Assembly (NCBI GenBank): GCA_946997485.1
Contig: CAMPVF010000007.1
Coordinates: 22,296 to 86,295 of the forward strand
DNA: 64,000 nucleotides
Reading direction: 5' to 3'
From: an uncultured Atopobium sp.
Lineage (GTDB): Bacteria; Actinomycetota; Coriobacteriia; Coriobacteriales; Atopobiaceae
Numbering within the stretch: position 1 is the first letter of the stretch; each line of letters starts with the position of its first letter. A model generated the notes under the pieces. That model was not told the DNA's origin. It saw only the letters and a list, made by a program, of their open reading frames with translations, and searched no databases. Of this stretch, positions 8,601 to 16,237 are shown piece after piece. The position numbers were made by a program, and so were the translations under genes.

Positions 8601-9882
8601 AATCGATTTGCTTGAGCCTATTATTGATACTGTGGACGTGAACGGCACGTACGTCTCAGATGAGCAGGTGTCGTGGCAGTATTTTGCAAACTACGTGGAT
8701 AGAGCGCGGTACAACGTTGAATGCGATGCTGAACGTGCGTGGCGCGCGCATGCAGCTAAGTACGCGGGCGCACAGGCAGCTGGCGACGGACGTAAGCGTG
8801 TCGGCAAGGTTATCGGCAAGCGTACCAGCAAGTTTCCCGCCCGTACGGGGCTCGTAAGCAATGTACGCAACGTGCGCCACAACAAAACCGTTATGCTCGT
8901 CCCCGATGCGCTTTTTGAGGCGCGTATGTGCCTTTCGGTAGCATATGGCGAAAAACAGCAGCTCAACAAGGCAATTGTGCAGGCGCAGCGCCTTGTTGAT
9001 ATTGCGCCCGTTGATACGCGGGCACGCATGGTGCTTATAAATAGCCTCGTCCATGCTAAAAAAGTGGACGAAGCACAAACGCAAATTTGCCAGCTTATGC
9101 AGCTTGCCCACGAAAACGAAAGCCTGGCGTTTGCGTATTACAACATGGCGCATATTCAGGCCTATAAGCACCACCAGCTTGCAGCAAAAGCGTGCTACGA
9201 CCTGGCCGTTCACTTTATGCCCGAGCTTGAGGAGGCGTCGGCAACCCCGGCGCACATGTATTTAAGTGAGGGTCGCATTGTGCCGGTTATTATTCATAAC
9301 GATGGGTTTGATGTTGAGCACATTCCAACAGACGACATCCAGGAAATATTGCATGCGTACAACATTCCCGTTGCGCCTACAAAGCAGACGATTTCATTTT
9401 TGCTTAAGGGCACCAAAGCGGCGATAAATGCCGAGCTATTTAGCGTGGCGCGAAATTTTGTGCGGCACATGTTTAACCTAACGCAGGACGATGTGTTTGT
9501 GGGGATTGCGCGGTCGATTGAGCGCTCGCCGCAGGAAAGGCAGCTTGAGCTCGGGGCGAAGGAAAAGCAGGCACTCGCGCAGGCGCTTGAGAAAGCAGCG
9601 GCTGCGGCGGGTGGTTCGGCTGGTGGCTCTGGTGGCTCGCTTGGCGGCCGTGATGGCGACGATGGCTCGTTTGGCGATGGTTCGTTCAATGGCGACAACA
9701 ACAACGATAACGATGATGATGACCACTATGACGACAATCCTTTTGGCACAGGGTCGTACAACCCGTTTAACTCGGATGATTACCCCCAAGGCGACGACTC
9801 GGATGATTTGGACGACTCGGACAACTCGGACGACGATTTTGGCGACTCTGATGACGCGGACGGCAGCGATACTGACTTCTAA
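5662..9882 (+). CDS. Giant membrane-anchored TPR protein with acidic low-complexity regions, function unknown
   Basis: I place the start at GTG 5662 because GAAAGGA lies five bases upstream and two hydrophobic helices follow at once (about 7-50); the frame is open back to 5491 without a ribosome site. The 1406-residue protein then has an Ala/Thr/Gln-rich linker (about 70-170), an acidic Asp-rich stretch (about 240-290), a large globular part with no motif I recognise, TPR-like helical repeats at about 1080-1195, and a Gly/Asn/Asp tail from about 1313 that ends in strings of DDSDN-type residues. The expected topology is a short membrane anchor with a large cytoplasmic body, probably a protein-protein scaffold. 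It is flanked by the two inverted-end repeats. No function is assigned; existence as a gene is well supported by codon structure over 4 kb. Confidence 0.85.
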   Translation: MVRLTKTTCVYAGILCMSIGILFLVAANIYSELWFALVVGAICANELAVVLMDRAGVWDALRKYGARRKAADKAADAQTDAGANAAGADAGAAGADAGANTAPAQAASVMAESKTAASQTATAGQAATAATDSQTETDATDAHHETAETDSQTETTAQTTTATETQKPTEQNLTTHLLELGRDDSYTDEDALPSHAKTHGKVGITSSIAAYVVPKEPEPEYDCDDFLPTDEDLEYFREIMSERDEDEDANDTDDSAMDNDDATSHETHKNKDANADASADAHMTEDDDDEYHVQALKEFLAQSMDPIGALRTYVVDIERRKAQASRKTAQIYNRELERAGLDLSPVVPYIDQDEAVNLEESQVEHLQQGFLADGASAQANADAMGNDGGVAGEADAAASGATFGAAQVEHNSDDKTVSMPELVLAMQLVEAGIFSDEANLDDVRVVIPPASGLFYLQRQKPTSDLLQRIQIEKIETALNLFLLFTKYYPENTYYEPADVLNFQQAYARNICAFTERISEPFYLNKNDMMQEHTVDTEWNVRQSLAYVIETLQLPYRLRADFRCNVKDGNVAIEFFATHEDALPYLTTMGSVDADPACETSAGAAGSANTAGTAGFAGKTTTNDSQHAEYDYRKIFPHIPLAKSFRQHPTLHIVQSPFIRKHTNEERADDNSTFHLRVLDAMLVSLVTTESVHDIFHNAYINIIDKELAHIAKNPSRYDTPEERQRAALLAIREDDMAYDESYLIPAGKAVRRKDASAYTLRVALLLASFAFRASTRIQHVWVQAVREGTTRKDYVLSVDFDRARMATIDLHHTENLQAIYHRFVPAMRYEDAVLRPILPLCNIEDQRFCPSRRYTSIQDNTTKLRAAAARALGSKYASGLTISQNERAMHIGQELLGNLYSAATSTCAYEHNVRELFACAKKYNDPLIDEAARRCAAKLVHQELACEPAAIVNEFVGGGALNTACKKAVKACNRRHYDAVIDLLEPIIDTVDVNGTYVSDEQVSWQYFANYVDRARYNVECDAERAWRAHAAKYAGAQAAGDGRKRVGKVIGKRTSKFPARTGLVSNVRNVRHNKTVMLVPDALFEARMCLSVAYGEKQQLNKAIVQAQRLVDIAPVDTRARMVLINSLVHAKKVDEAQTQICQLMQLAHENESLAFAYYNMAHIQAYKHHQLAAKACYDLAVHFMPELEEASATPAHMYLSEGRIVPVIIHNDGFDVEHIPTDDIQEILHAYNIPVAPTKQTISFLLKGTKAAINAELFSVARNFVRHMFNLTQDDVFVGIARSIERSPQERQLELGAKEKQALAQALEKAAAAAGGSAGGSGGSLGGRDGDDGSFGDGSFNGDNNNDNDDDDHYDDNPFGTGSYNPFNSDDYPQGDDSDDLDDSDNSDDDFGDSDDADGSDTDF

Positions 9883-9927
9883 CTGGCACGTTATCCTTCC
9901 ATTTTTCGGCAAAAATATTGAGCAAGA

Positions 9928-10114
9928 TTGGACAAAAACCCTACTTTGACACGAGGCTGGGACCCAAAATCGCCCAAAACTGACAGGCGGTGCGCTTGGT
10001 TAAACAAGTTAACAAACGTGCTACCTGCACAAATGAAAAATACTGCCAAGCAAGGCACGCCGGTTTTGCCTTCAAGCGCGGTTAGCCTCGTGTCAAAGTG
10101 GTGTTTTTGTACAA
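9928..10114. repeat. 187-bp element with 30-bp inverted ends (copy 2)
   Basis: Left arm 9928-9957 and right arm 10085-10114 are inverted repeats matching at 27 of 30 positions, with core ACTTTGACACGAGGC. The TTTGACACG core and the interior CTACCTGCACAAATGAAAAA are shared with the copy at 4676-4857. It lies 45 bases after the stop of the giant TPR gene. No ORF is present in it. Confidence 0.75.
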
Positions 10115-10167
10115 TTTCGGCCAAAAAATCGCCCGAAAAATTTTTTGCGTTGGCTCCACAAAAACGC

Positions 10168-10191
10168 GCTACCTCGCGAGTTTTGCAAAAC
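10168..10191. repeat. Dispersed palindromic 24-mer, copy 1
   Basis: CCTCGCGAGTTTTGCAAAAC at 10172-10191 recurs exactly at 18705-18724, and the match extends four bases to the left with one mismatch. It consists of two adjacent palindromes, CTCGCGAG and GTTTTGCAAAAC. Both copies lie 40-65 bases beyond a gene stop. Confidence 0.7.
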
Positions 10192-10252
10192 GGCGCATGC
10201 TGCAGCTTCTATCGCATTTCATGTACAGCGTAATTTGAGCAAAATCTAAAGG

Positions 10253-10744
10253 CTAGCACACCTCGCAACGCATAATAAGTGTTTCACCTGGCACGGCTTT
10301 ATCACCAGGCGCAACACAATACTCCACATGCTTAATGTGGTCATTTGCGAGTATTACAATAGGTGTGGTTAGCATCAGCCCCGATTGTTGCAGCCCATCA
10401 TTATGTATTGTTAAAAGCTTCTCTCCTATATGAGCCTCATCACCTTGATTAACAAGCGGCTGAAATATGCCCGCACCAAGTGTCACTGTATCTAGTCCAA
10501 CATGTACTAAGACTTCAAGTCCCGAAGCCGCCTGCATGCCAAACGCATGATACGAGGGTTTTATAACTGAAGCAACCGTTCCCTCTATTGGTGCATACAC
10601 ATCTCCTTCTTCATACTGAATAGCAATACCTTCACCCATCATATTCTGCGCAAAAACAGGGTCTTGCACGTCTGCCATTGCCATAATTACACCTTTTACA
10701 GGCGCGTACACTTCTAAACTTTTCTTCTTAAATAGTGAAAACAT
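10253..10744 (-). CDS. PTS glucose-type EIIA protein
   Basis: The 163-residue protein is a stand-alone EIIA of the glucose/sucrose PTS family: it takes phosphate from HPr and passes it to an EIIB domain. The two active-site histidines are visible as His66 (PSYHAFGM) and His81 (GLEVLVHVGLDTV), in the usual spacing. ATG at 10744 is chosen over the upstream in-frame ATG at 10777 because the family starts near this point (MFSLFKKKSLEV) and a GAAAGTGAG lies upstream. It is the last gene of the minus-strand cluster and most probably phosphorylates the EIICB encoded at 13126-14754, which has no EIIA domain of its own. Confidence 0.92.
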   Translation of the reverse strand: MFSLFKKKSLEVYAPVKGVIMAMADVQDPVFAQNMMGEGIAIQYEEGDVYAPIEGTVASVIKPSYHAFGMQAASGLEVLVHVGLDTVTLGAGIFQPLVNQGDEAHIGEKLLTIHNDGLQQSGLMLTTPIVILANDHIKHVEYCVAPGDKAVPGETLIMRCEVC

Positions 10745-10845
10745 TATAAACTCACTTTCATCTACACTATGTTTCATCTATGCCGCGTTTCATTTGCACT
10801 GTGCCGCTTAATATGGCATCCAGCAATCACTAAGGCATCCAGTAA

Positions 10846-11697
10846 TTATTTATCATGAAGCATGCTATAAATATGCAGTGCTAAATACGCAATCTCATCA
10901 TCATCTAGCGTAAGCCGCAAGGTCTTTTTAACATAAAGCGCTAACGCTTGTCCGAGTTCAAATTCATGAGAAAATGACTTTTTGATATTGTCGAGCATAA
11001 CATTTTTAATTGTTTGCCCATCTCTGCTGCGTTGCAAAGCAAAAATTACGTGCCTCAAAAACCTACTGTAGTAAACTGTGCTCCTATCAATTGTGATATG
11101 TTCCATTTGCTCTAACAGTTCAACACAACGCACCGCTGCATGATTATAATTCAGCACATTTGATACGCGATTCCCACTAACAGCAGCGTGGATGTGCATA
11201 ATCAAAAAGGCAAGCTCGTCATCATCAGGTGCGTCATCTTCAAGCTCACTTTTAAGGTACGCCAGAGCTTCTTGCGAAAACGAATATTCTTTTGGATATA
11301 AGAACTTAAGCTCATTAACAAATGGATAGTGCATATCATAGCCTTGCTTACGACGCTGTATCGCAAAGTTTAGGTGGTCAAGAAGGCTAATTTCCAAATC
11401 CCCCGAAATGGTATGTTCAAAATAGCTTTGAGCTTGTAAAACAATGTTTTGAACTATTTTGATAAGTTGTTTATTCTCTACTTGCTGTACCAAAAATTTA
11501 TAGCGATCGATGTCGTCCCTTGTTAAGGTTAGCAAAACACGCTCGACATTTTTATCAACGACAAACATATCTCCTTTCCTACGCTTAAAGCCAATACCTT
11601 TGCCAAAAAAGAGATAATTCTCATCAGTTGTTTGTTGATGACATAACAGTGCATTATGGTTAAAAACTTCCTGAATGATGTACATATTACTTTTCAT
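10846..11697 (-). CDS. LicT/BglG-family transcription antiterminator
   Basis: The 283-residue protein has a short N-terminal RNA-binding (CAT) domain (about 1-58, MYIIQEVFNHNALL ... GIGFKRRKGD) followed by two PTS regulation domains. The conserved PRD histidines are visible in LLDHLNFA, MHIHAAV, FLRHVIFA and LALHIYSM. Such proteins bind a nascent hairpin (RAT) and prevent termination when the cognate sugar is being transported. It follows the PHP-domain gene directly and precedes EIIA, so it most likely controls this PTS operon; a terminator exists at 14811-14840 in front of the EIICB gene. Start choice among ATG 11706, 11697 and 11685 is uncertain. Confidence 0.9.
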   Translation of the reverse strand: MKSNMYIIQEVFNHNALLCHQQTTDENYLFFGKGIGFKRRKGDMFVVDKNVERVLLTLTRDDIDRYKFLVQQVENKQLIKIVQNIVLQAQSYFEHTISGDLEISLLDHLNFAIQRRKQGYDMHYPFVNELKFLYPKEYSFSQEALAYLKSELEDDAPDDDELAFLIMHIHAAVSGNRVSNVLNYNHAAVRCVELLEQMEHITIDRSTVYYSRFLRHVIFALQRSRDGQTIKNVMLDNIKKSFSHEFELGQALALYVKKTLRLTLDDDEIAYLALHIYSMLHDK

Positions 11698-11711
11698 CGC
11701 AATCATCCCAG

Positions 11712-13124
11712 TTATTTAATCGCAATATTTTTTTGCAAAGGTTGAAACACAGGGTGGTCAACTTTTTGGAACTCCGCAAGAACATCCTGGAAAAAACAGT
11801 GTTTTGGTTGTATTTCTATCGCGTGCACCGGATTTACTAGAACAATTACTTCATTGTCTTTACGTGCCTGCAAACGTACATAATCGCCAGCTGCAACAGT
11901 TGGTTCACAGTAGAACGTGGCGCTATGGGTTCGATATACAACATTCCCATTCTGTATAAGCTCCCAGTCAACTGGATGCAAGCAACGCGCCTGCATTACG
12001 AACGTGCCCTTAAAATAGCTACCTGGTAATACGAAAGATTTTACATTGCCAATGCGGTGAAAACAAATTTCTGCTTCATCGAATGCATGAATAAACGTAT
12101 GCCCGCTCTTAAGTGCACCAAGCACATTGTTAACAGACAATCCATCACAATAAACTTGCGTTGTGGGCAACCCAAGCGAGTAATGCAAAAAGTATTCCTT
12201 TTTATGTGAGTCGCTACCTCCCACAGCCATAAGACATATGCCGTGTTGCCACAGAAAATCCCAAAAGCGCAGAGCTTTTTCGTTATCAACTTCGCGATTC
12301 AGTTGATGCGGCGCGTTAATTACCTCCATGCATGAAATATTCGCAAGGTCAAAATTGTGCAAAAGTTTCCAACCATAGGGAAATGGATGGTTTATCGAAA
12401 CAACATACCCTCTCTTGTGACAATAGGAAAACAACCTGTTAAGGGCGTCGTTTTTATTCGCCGCGCTATCGATACATGAGGCATAGTCAATAAATTCGCT
12501 CACGCCCCAAATATTATAATGGCCATGATTGTCCCATGTCATTTCTGTAGCAGGTAAAACCAGCTGCCGACAAAGGGGATATTTGGTTGTAAGCGCCGAG
12601 TGCTCTGTTGGCGCAATATAGTCCATTTCCTGCCTATTTGCTTCAAAGATTTGCTCTTCTTGAGTTACGCGGCCATCACTATGTCTTGAATGAAGGTGAA
12701 GATCACCCTTATACCACCGGCATTCACTTTGATGTACTGCAGCAAAATCTTGTTTCATAGGGTTGATGTAAACGCTATCATCATCGCTACATAGCTCTTC
12801 ATCAAATGTAACAGAAAACTCGTAACCACCATCAACTACCTGCGGCTTTATGACCTTAATACACCATTCACCCGACGGCAACACACCGTACTTGCAGTAA
12901 TTGGTAGTGGTGCGGGCATCTGGGGTAATAATAAACCGTGTGAGTCTTGTTTTATATGTTAGTACTGCTCGCAAACAAGCATTGCTGTCCCAAACTTCAA
13001 TAAAGAAGTGTTCAAATGCTCCTTTAAGAAGGGTGAAGTGAATGGAGCACGCCCCATTCACTTCAAGCATATGTTGATGTATTTCGAGCTCTTTTTCATT
13101 ATTAAAAGTACCCGAAACGATCAT
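11712..13124 (-). CDS. PHP-domain metallohydrolase (CehA/McbA-like)
   Basis: The 470-residue protein starts one base after the EIICB stop, with GGGGAG four bases before ATG 13124. Residues about 1-140 form a beta-rich N-terminal region; the PHP domain follows, with the metal-binding signatures GDLHLHSRHSDG, IAPTEHS, VVSINHPFPYG and GGSDSHK. PHP proteins of this class hydrolyse phosphoesters or related bonds with two or three metals. Lying between EIICB and the antiterminator, it may act on a phosphorylated sugar or glycoside delivered by the PTS, which is inference. The C-terminal ~100 residues look like another beta-sandwich. Fold and metal site are clear, substrate is not. Confidence 0.82.
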   Translation of the reverse strand: MIVSGTFNNEKELEIHQHMLEVNGACSIHFTLLKGAFEHFFIEVWDSNACLRAVLTYKTRLTRFIITPDARTTTNYCKYGVLPSGEWCIKVIKPQVVDGGYEFSVTFDEELCSDDDSVYINPMKQDFAAVHQSECRWYKGDLHLHSRHSDGRVTQEEQIFEANRQEMDYIAPTEHSALTTKYPLCRQLVLPATEMTWDNHGHYNIWGVSEFIDYASCIDSAANKNDALNRLFSYCHKRGYVVSINHPFPYGWKLLHNFDLANISCMEVINAPHQLNREVDNEKALRFWDFLWQHGICLMAVGGSDSHKKEYFLHYSLGLPTTQVYCDGLSVNNVLGALKSGHTFIHAFDEAEICFHRIGNVKSFVLPGSYFKGTFVMQARCLHPVDWELIQNGNVVYRTHSATFYCEPTVAAGDYVRLQARKDNEVIVLVNPVHAIEIQPKHCFFQDVLAEFQKVDHPVFQPLQKNIAIK

Positions 13125-13125
13125 G

Positions 13126-14754
13126 CTACTCCCCAATCAACTCTCGAACATCTGCTGCAATTCCGCCGACAGCAGGGCCATAGATAATCTGAACTGCCTT
13201 ATCGCCCATGTGGATTACACCCATTGCCTTCAGTTCCTTTTTGAAGAGTTCGTCTGGAGCCATCTTACCCTTATCACGTACAACCACACGAAGCCTCGAA
13301 ATACAGTTATCCAGATCCTCAATGTTTTCAACCCCACCAAGAGCAGCGATAATACCCTTAGCAAGCTTGATGTCGTCAGAATCAGAAGCTTTCATAGCCA
13401 TCTTAGCATTATATTCTGCTTTAGAGAGCAGGTGAATGTCATCAGAATTAGCTTCTTCTTCTCGACCCGGAGTCATAATCTTGAACTTCTTGATAAGGAA
13501 CGTAAAGAGGAAAAATGTAATGACAAAGAATAGCGGAAGAATGATAAGGTAGGGCCACAGGTTCAGTTTTTCAGGACGCAGTAAGAATGGTATAAGATCC
13601 TTGATATTACCCTGGAAAACCGACACACCCATCCATTCGCACATAACTTCTGCCAAGCCTGCTAAAGGTGCATAAACCAAGAAGTACAACCACGGCGCAA
13701 TAAAGAGGAACGTAAACAAAATTGGTTCAGTAACACCAAAGAACACTGTTGAGATGATTGTTGGGATAAGCAGACCAGCAACTTTCTTCTTGTTCTCTTT
13801 TTTAGCGCACACATACATTGCACACGCAACAGCTGGGAATATAGCGTAGTCAATAACACCCATACCAGCCATAAAAGCACGAACCAAAAGTTTATCGCTC
13901 TGGTTAGAAGCAAGCTGTGCAAGCTGGATTGCGCTGTTACCAACAACACGCGTTCCATCAATTATTGCTGAACCACCAAGCTCAGTCCAACGCATTGGCG
14001 TAGAAATAAGTGGGTGCATACCAAATGGAACAAGGCATTCCTCAGAAAAACGATAAACGAACGTTCCAACATAACCCGATTGATATACAAATGCTGCAAT
14101 GTTAACAAACAACCCACCAATAGTTGGCCATACGTAATAGAATATAATGCCCAGCAAACCACCTGCTACAAGAGAGATAATTGGAACAGTACGTGAGCCC
14201 GCAAAAAATGAAAGCGCAACAGGAAGCTTTTGGTTGTAGAATTTCGACGTAATCCAAGCAACTATGCAGCCGATAGCAATACCACCAAAAACACCTGTAC
14301 CATATGTAAAGAAGCCAAGTGACGTGGTGTACAAGCCCGCCTGTTTACTTGCTTCAAGTGTTGTTAAACCAGCAGAAACGAGCGCTTGTACCGTTGTATT
14401 TTCGGCATTAAAACCAGCGATACCTAACAGCACTTGCTGTGTATTCATCATTGCAAAATAACCAACAGCTGCAGAGAAAGCCGCCCAGCCTTTCTCTTTC
14501 TTTGCAAGCGAAAACGCGCAGCCAATAGCATATAAAATGCCGAGGTTACCAATAACTACATTACCTAAACCCTTAAATACCGAGAAAAACGCAAATATAA
14601 TCGATGTAGAATACCATGACCAATCGACACCAAGCGATGTCATAGTAAGTTTAGAGGTAAGAGCGCCGCCTAAACCTAAACATAGACCTGATAATGCTAT
14701 AAGACTAATGGGAACAAGCATAGCCTTACCAAATTGCTGAAACTTTTGTTTCAT
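13126..14754 (-). CDS. PTS EIICB, glucose/maltose/alpha-glucoside family
   Basis: The 542-residue membrane permease imports and phosphorylates a sugar. The EIIC domain fills about 1-430 with around ten hydrophobic segments and the family signature GVTEPILFTFLFIAPWLYF; the EIIB domain follows from about 450, with the phosphocysteine Cys484 in DNCISRLRV. There is no EIIA domain, which the small protein at 10253 can supply. ATG 14754 is preceded by GAGGAGG. The neighbouring GH4 phospho-glucosidase suggests maltose, isomaltulose-type or another alpha-glucoside as substrate. Transcription probably starts at the promoter at 14868-14896 and passes a terminator at 14811-14840. Confidence 0.93.
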   Translation of the reverse strand: MKQKFQQFGKAMLVPISLIALSGLCLGLGGALTSKLTMTSLGVDWSWYSTSIIFAFFSVFKGLGNVVIGNLGILYAIGCAFSLAKKEKGWAAFSAAVGYFAMMNTQQVLLGIAGFNAENTTVQALVSAGLTTLEASKQAGLYTTSLGFFTYGTGVFGGIAIGCIVAWITSKFYNQKLPVALSFFAGSRTVPIISLVAGGLLGIIFYYVWPTIGGLFVNIAAFVYQSGYVGTFVYRFSEECLVPFGMHPLISTPMRWTELGGSAIIDGTRVVGNSAIQLAQLASNQSDKLLVRAFMAGMGVIDYAIFPAVACAMYVCAKKENKKKVAGLLIPTIISTVFFGVTEPILFTFLFIAPWLYFLVYAPLAGLAEVMCEWMGVSVFQGNIKDLIPFLLRPEKLNLWPYLIILPLFFVITFFLFTFLIKKFKIMTPGREEEANSDDIHLLSKAEYNAKMAMKASDSDDIKLAKGIIAALGGVENIEDLDNCISRLRVVVRDKGKMAPDELFKKELKAMGVIHMGDKAVQIIYGPAVGGIAADVRELIGE

Positions 14755-14810
14755 CGTATCCTCCTCACTAAAGGACAGCTTATAGAACTAAAGTCATGCA
14801 AAATGGGCAC

Positions 14811-14840
14811 AAAAAAGCCCTAGCATGCTTGAGCTAAGGC
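14811..14840 (-). terminator. Intrinsic terminator in the EIICB leader (attenuator candidate)
   Basis: Read on the minus strand, GCCTTAGC (14840-14833) pairs with GCTAGGGC (14824-14817), one U-G pair, loop of eight, followed by six U. It lies about 57 bases before the EIICB start, where a LicT-controlled terminator would be expected. Confidence 0.75.
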
Positions 14841-14867
14841 CTAATTAAAGTCACCTGTTCAAAACTG

Positions 14868-14896
14868 ATACTAACCAAACACAATATCAGTGGCAA
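14868..14896 (-). promoter_or_regulatory. Promoter for the EIICB-PHP-licT-EIIA unit
   Basis: On the minus strand TTGCCA (14896-14891) and TAGTAT (14873-14868) are separated by exactly 17 bases, directly after the stop of the MBL gene. The predicted transcript starts near 14860 and would run into the terminator at 14811-14840. Confidence 0.6.
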
Positions 14897-14897
14897 A

Positions 14898-16136
14898 TTA
14901 TTTTAGGTGAATGGTAATAGTTTTGACTTGAGTGTACAATTGCGTTTTCCAGCCGCGCATACTATATTCCTCAACGTGGTCGGGATGGTTATAGTGCGCA
15001 CAAGAACTCGGTATCATAAGTACGCCTTTCCCCGTGCTCATAGGAATTGTCTGATACGTACTTCGTGTAAATGTGCTGCCGTGATGTGCTGCCTGCAGAT
15101 AATCAATTACTCCCAACTCATTAAAACGAATATCGTCCAAATAGTTGTCACCCATCATAAAGATAGAAGGTTTACCCGTATACAGCATACAACTACTACC
15201 TTCATGAGCTGCCTGAATACCCGTTTCGTTATACGTTGGATTATCTGCAAGAAATAGCGTAATAAACCCCGATGCTATATGCTGCACAACTGGCTTCGTA
15301 AGCATATACAGTTGATGATTCTTTGCAAACGTGCGATATATTTTCCGCAGAGTAAGCGATGCTAAACTCAGTACGTTGCTATTAATGATAAGTTTTGTTG
15401 CACGCAGCTGCTCTATATACCGTAAAAAGTAATTATAGTGATCCATGTGTCGGTGAGAAATTGCAAGCCACTGCAAACAGGATGTATCAAGCTTAAAATG
15501 TTTACCAGCATTCCCTTTTAAAAATGAGGGCGTGTATCCCATATCATACATGAGTACAGGCTTTTGTTGCACATTTAGAAAGCCTGATGCAAGCCCTTCA
15601 CCGGATGAAAAAACCGAAAACGCATCTACTTGCTGTGCGCTATCTGCAGCCATAAATTCATCTTTTAGTGACGGCGCACAAAGCGGCGTGCGCGCTAATG
15701 TATACAGATACTCATTATCTTCTTCTGAAACAAGCAAATACGAATACACTTCGAGGTTGTCACCAATAAGTGCATAGGCAAACCCGTCTGTTTGTAACAG
15801 CACCTCCAGGTGCTCTGGATTAAACACCTCACTATATTGTGCCTGTAGGCGAATGCGGTATACATGATTCTTTTGTAGCTGTGTATCCTTAAGTACTAGA
15901 AAATAAGGCTGCAGCGCATTCCATATAGGTGCCGCGTTTGCTTCTTCGCTTGTAGCCGACTTATCAATTAAGGTTTGATTTTTAGTAGAAGATGGCGAGC
16001 ATGCCTCTTTACCTGTGTAAACGCGACCTGTGTAAACGCAACGTGTGTAAACGCAACGTGGAATACAATCTACGAAAACAACGCGGTCTTCCCGTGTTAC
16101 CACATGTATCAGGTAGTCTACATCAGTAAATACCAT
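14898..16136 (-). CDS. MBL-fold metallohydrolase in the PTS locus
   Basis: The 412-residue protein contains a metallo-beta-lactamase fold in its C-terminal two thirds, with the zinc motif HxHxDH in SHRHMDHYNYF and later conserved positions in FMMGDNY and LQAAHHGS, reminiscent of ComEC-type hydrolase domains. The first ~60 residues include three CVYT/RVYT repeats encoded by a DNA tandem repeat at about 16016-16060, and are probably not part of the fold. ATG 16136 is chosen for the AGAGG site upstream; the frame is open 16 codons further. It sits between the GH4 gene and EIICB, so it may process the imported compound. No signal peptide is seen. Substrate unknown. Confidence 0.75.
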   Translation of the reverse strand: MVFTDVDYLIHVVTREDRVVFVDCIPRCVYTRCVYTGRVYTGKEACSPSSTKNQTLIDKSATSEEANAAPIWNALQPYFLVLKDTQLQKNHVYRIRLQAQYSEVFNPEHLEVLLQTDGFAYALIGDNLEVYSYLLVSEEDNEYLYTLARTPLCAPSLKDEFMAADSAQQVDAFSVFSSGEGLASGFLNVQQKPVLMYDMGYTPSFLKGNAGKHFKLDTSCLQWLAISHRHMDHYNYFLRYIEQLRATKLIINSNVLSLASLTLRKIYRTFAKNHQLYMLTKPVVQHIASGFITLFLADNPTYNETGIQAAHEGSSCMLYTGKPSIFMMGDNYLDDIRFNELGVIDYLQAAHHGSTFTRSTYQTIPMSTGKGVLMIPSSCAHYNHPDHVEEYSMRGWKTQLYTQVKTITIHLK

Positions 16137-16198
16137 ACTCGCCTCTCTTGCTACTACTTGCATCAATGCATAATACATGAACAATGCAGGATACGAAC

Positions 16199-16232
16199 GT
16201 TCGTTATGTATGCGCGTTCGTTATGTATGCGT
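16199..16232. repeat. Perfect 17-bp tandem duplication upstream of the MBL gene
   Basis: CGTTCGTTATGTATGCG occurs twice back to back (16199-16215 and 16216-16232) in the 100-base gap between the GH4 stop and the MBL start. Confidence 0.9.
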
Positions 16233-16237
16233 GTCCA

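Noticed and set aside
14845..14880. Full RAT antiterminator hairpin in the EIICB leader
   Set aside because: Bases resemble a RAT site but it overlaps the -10 region of a good promoter and its pairing is imperfect, so it is mentioned only as a possibility.
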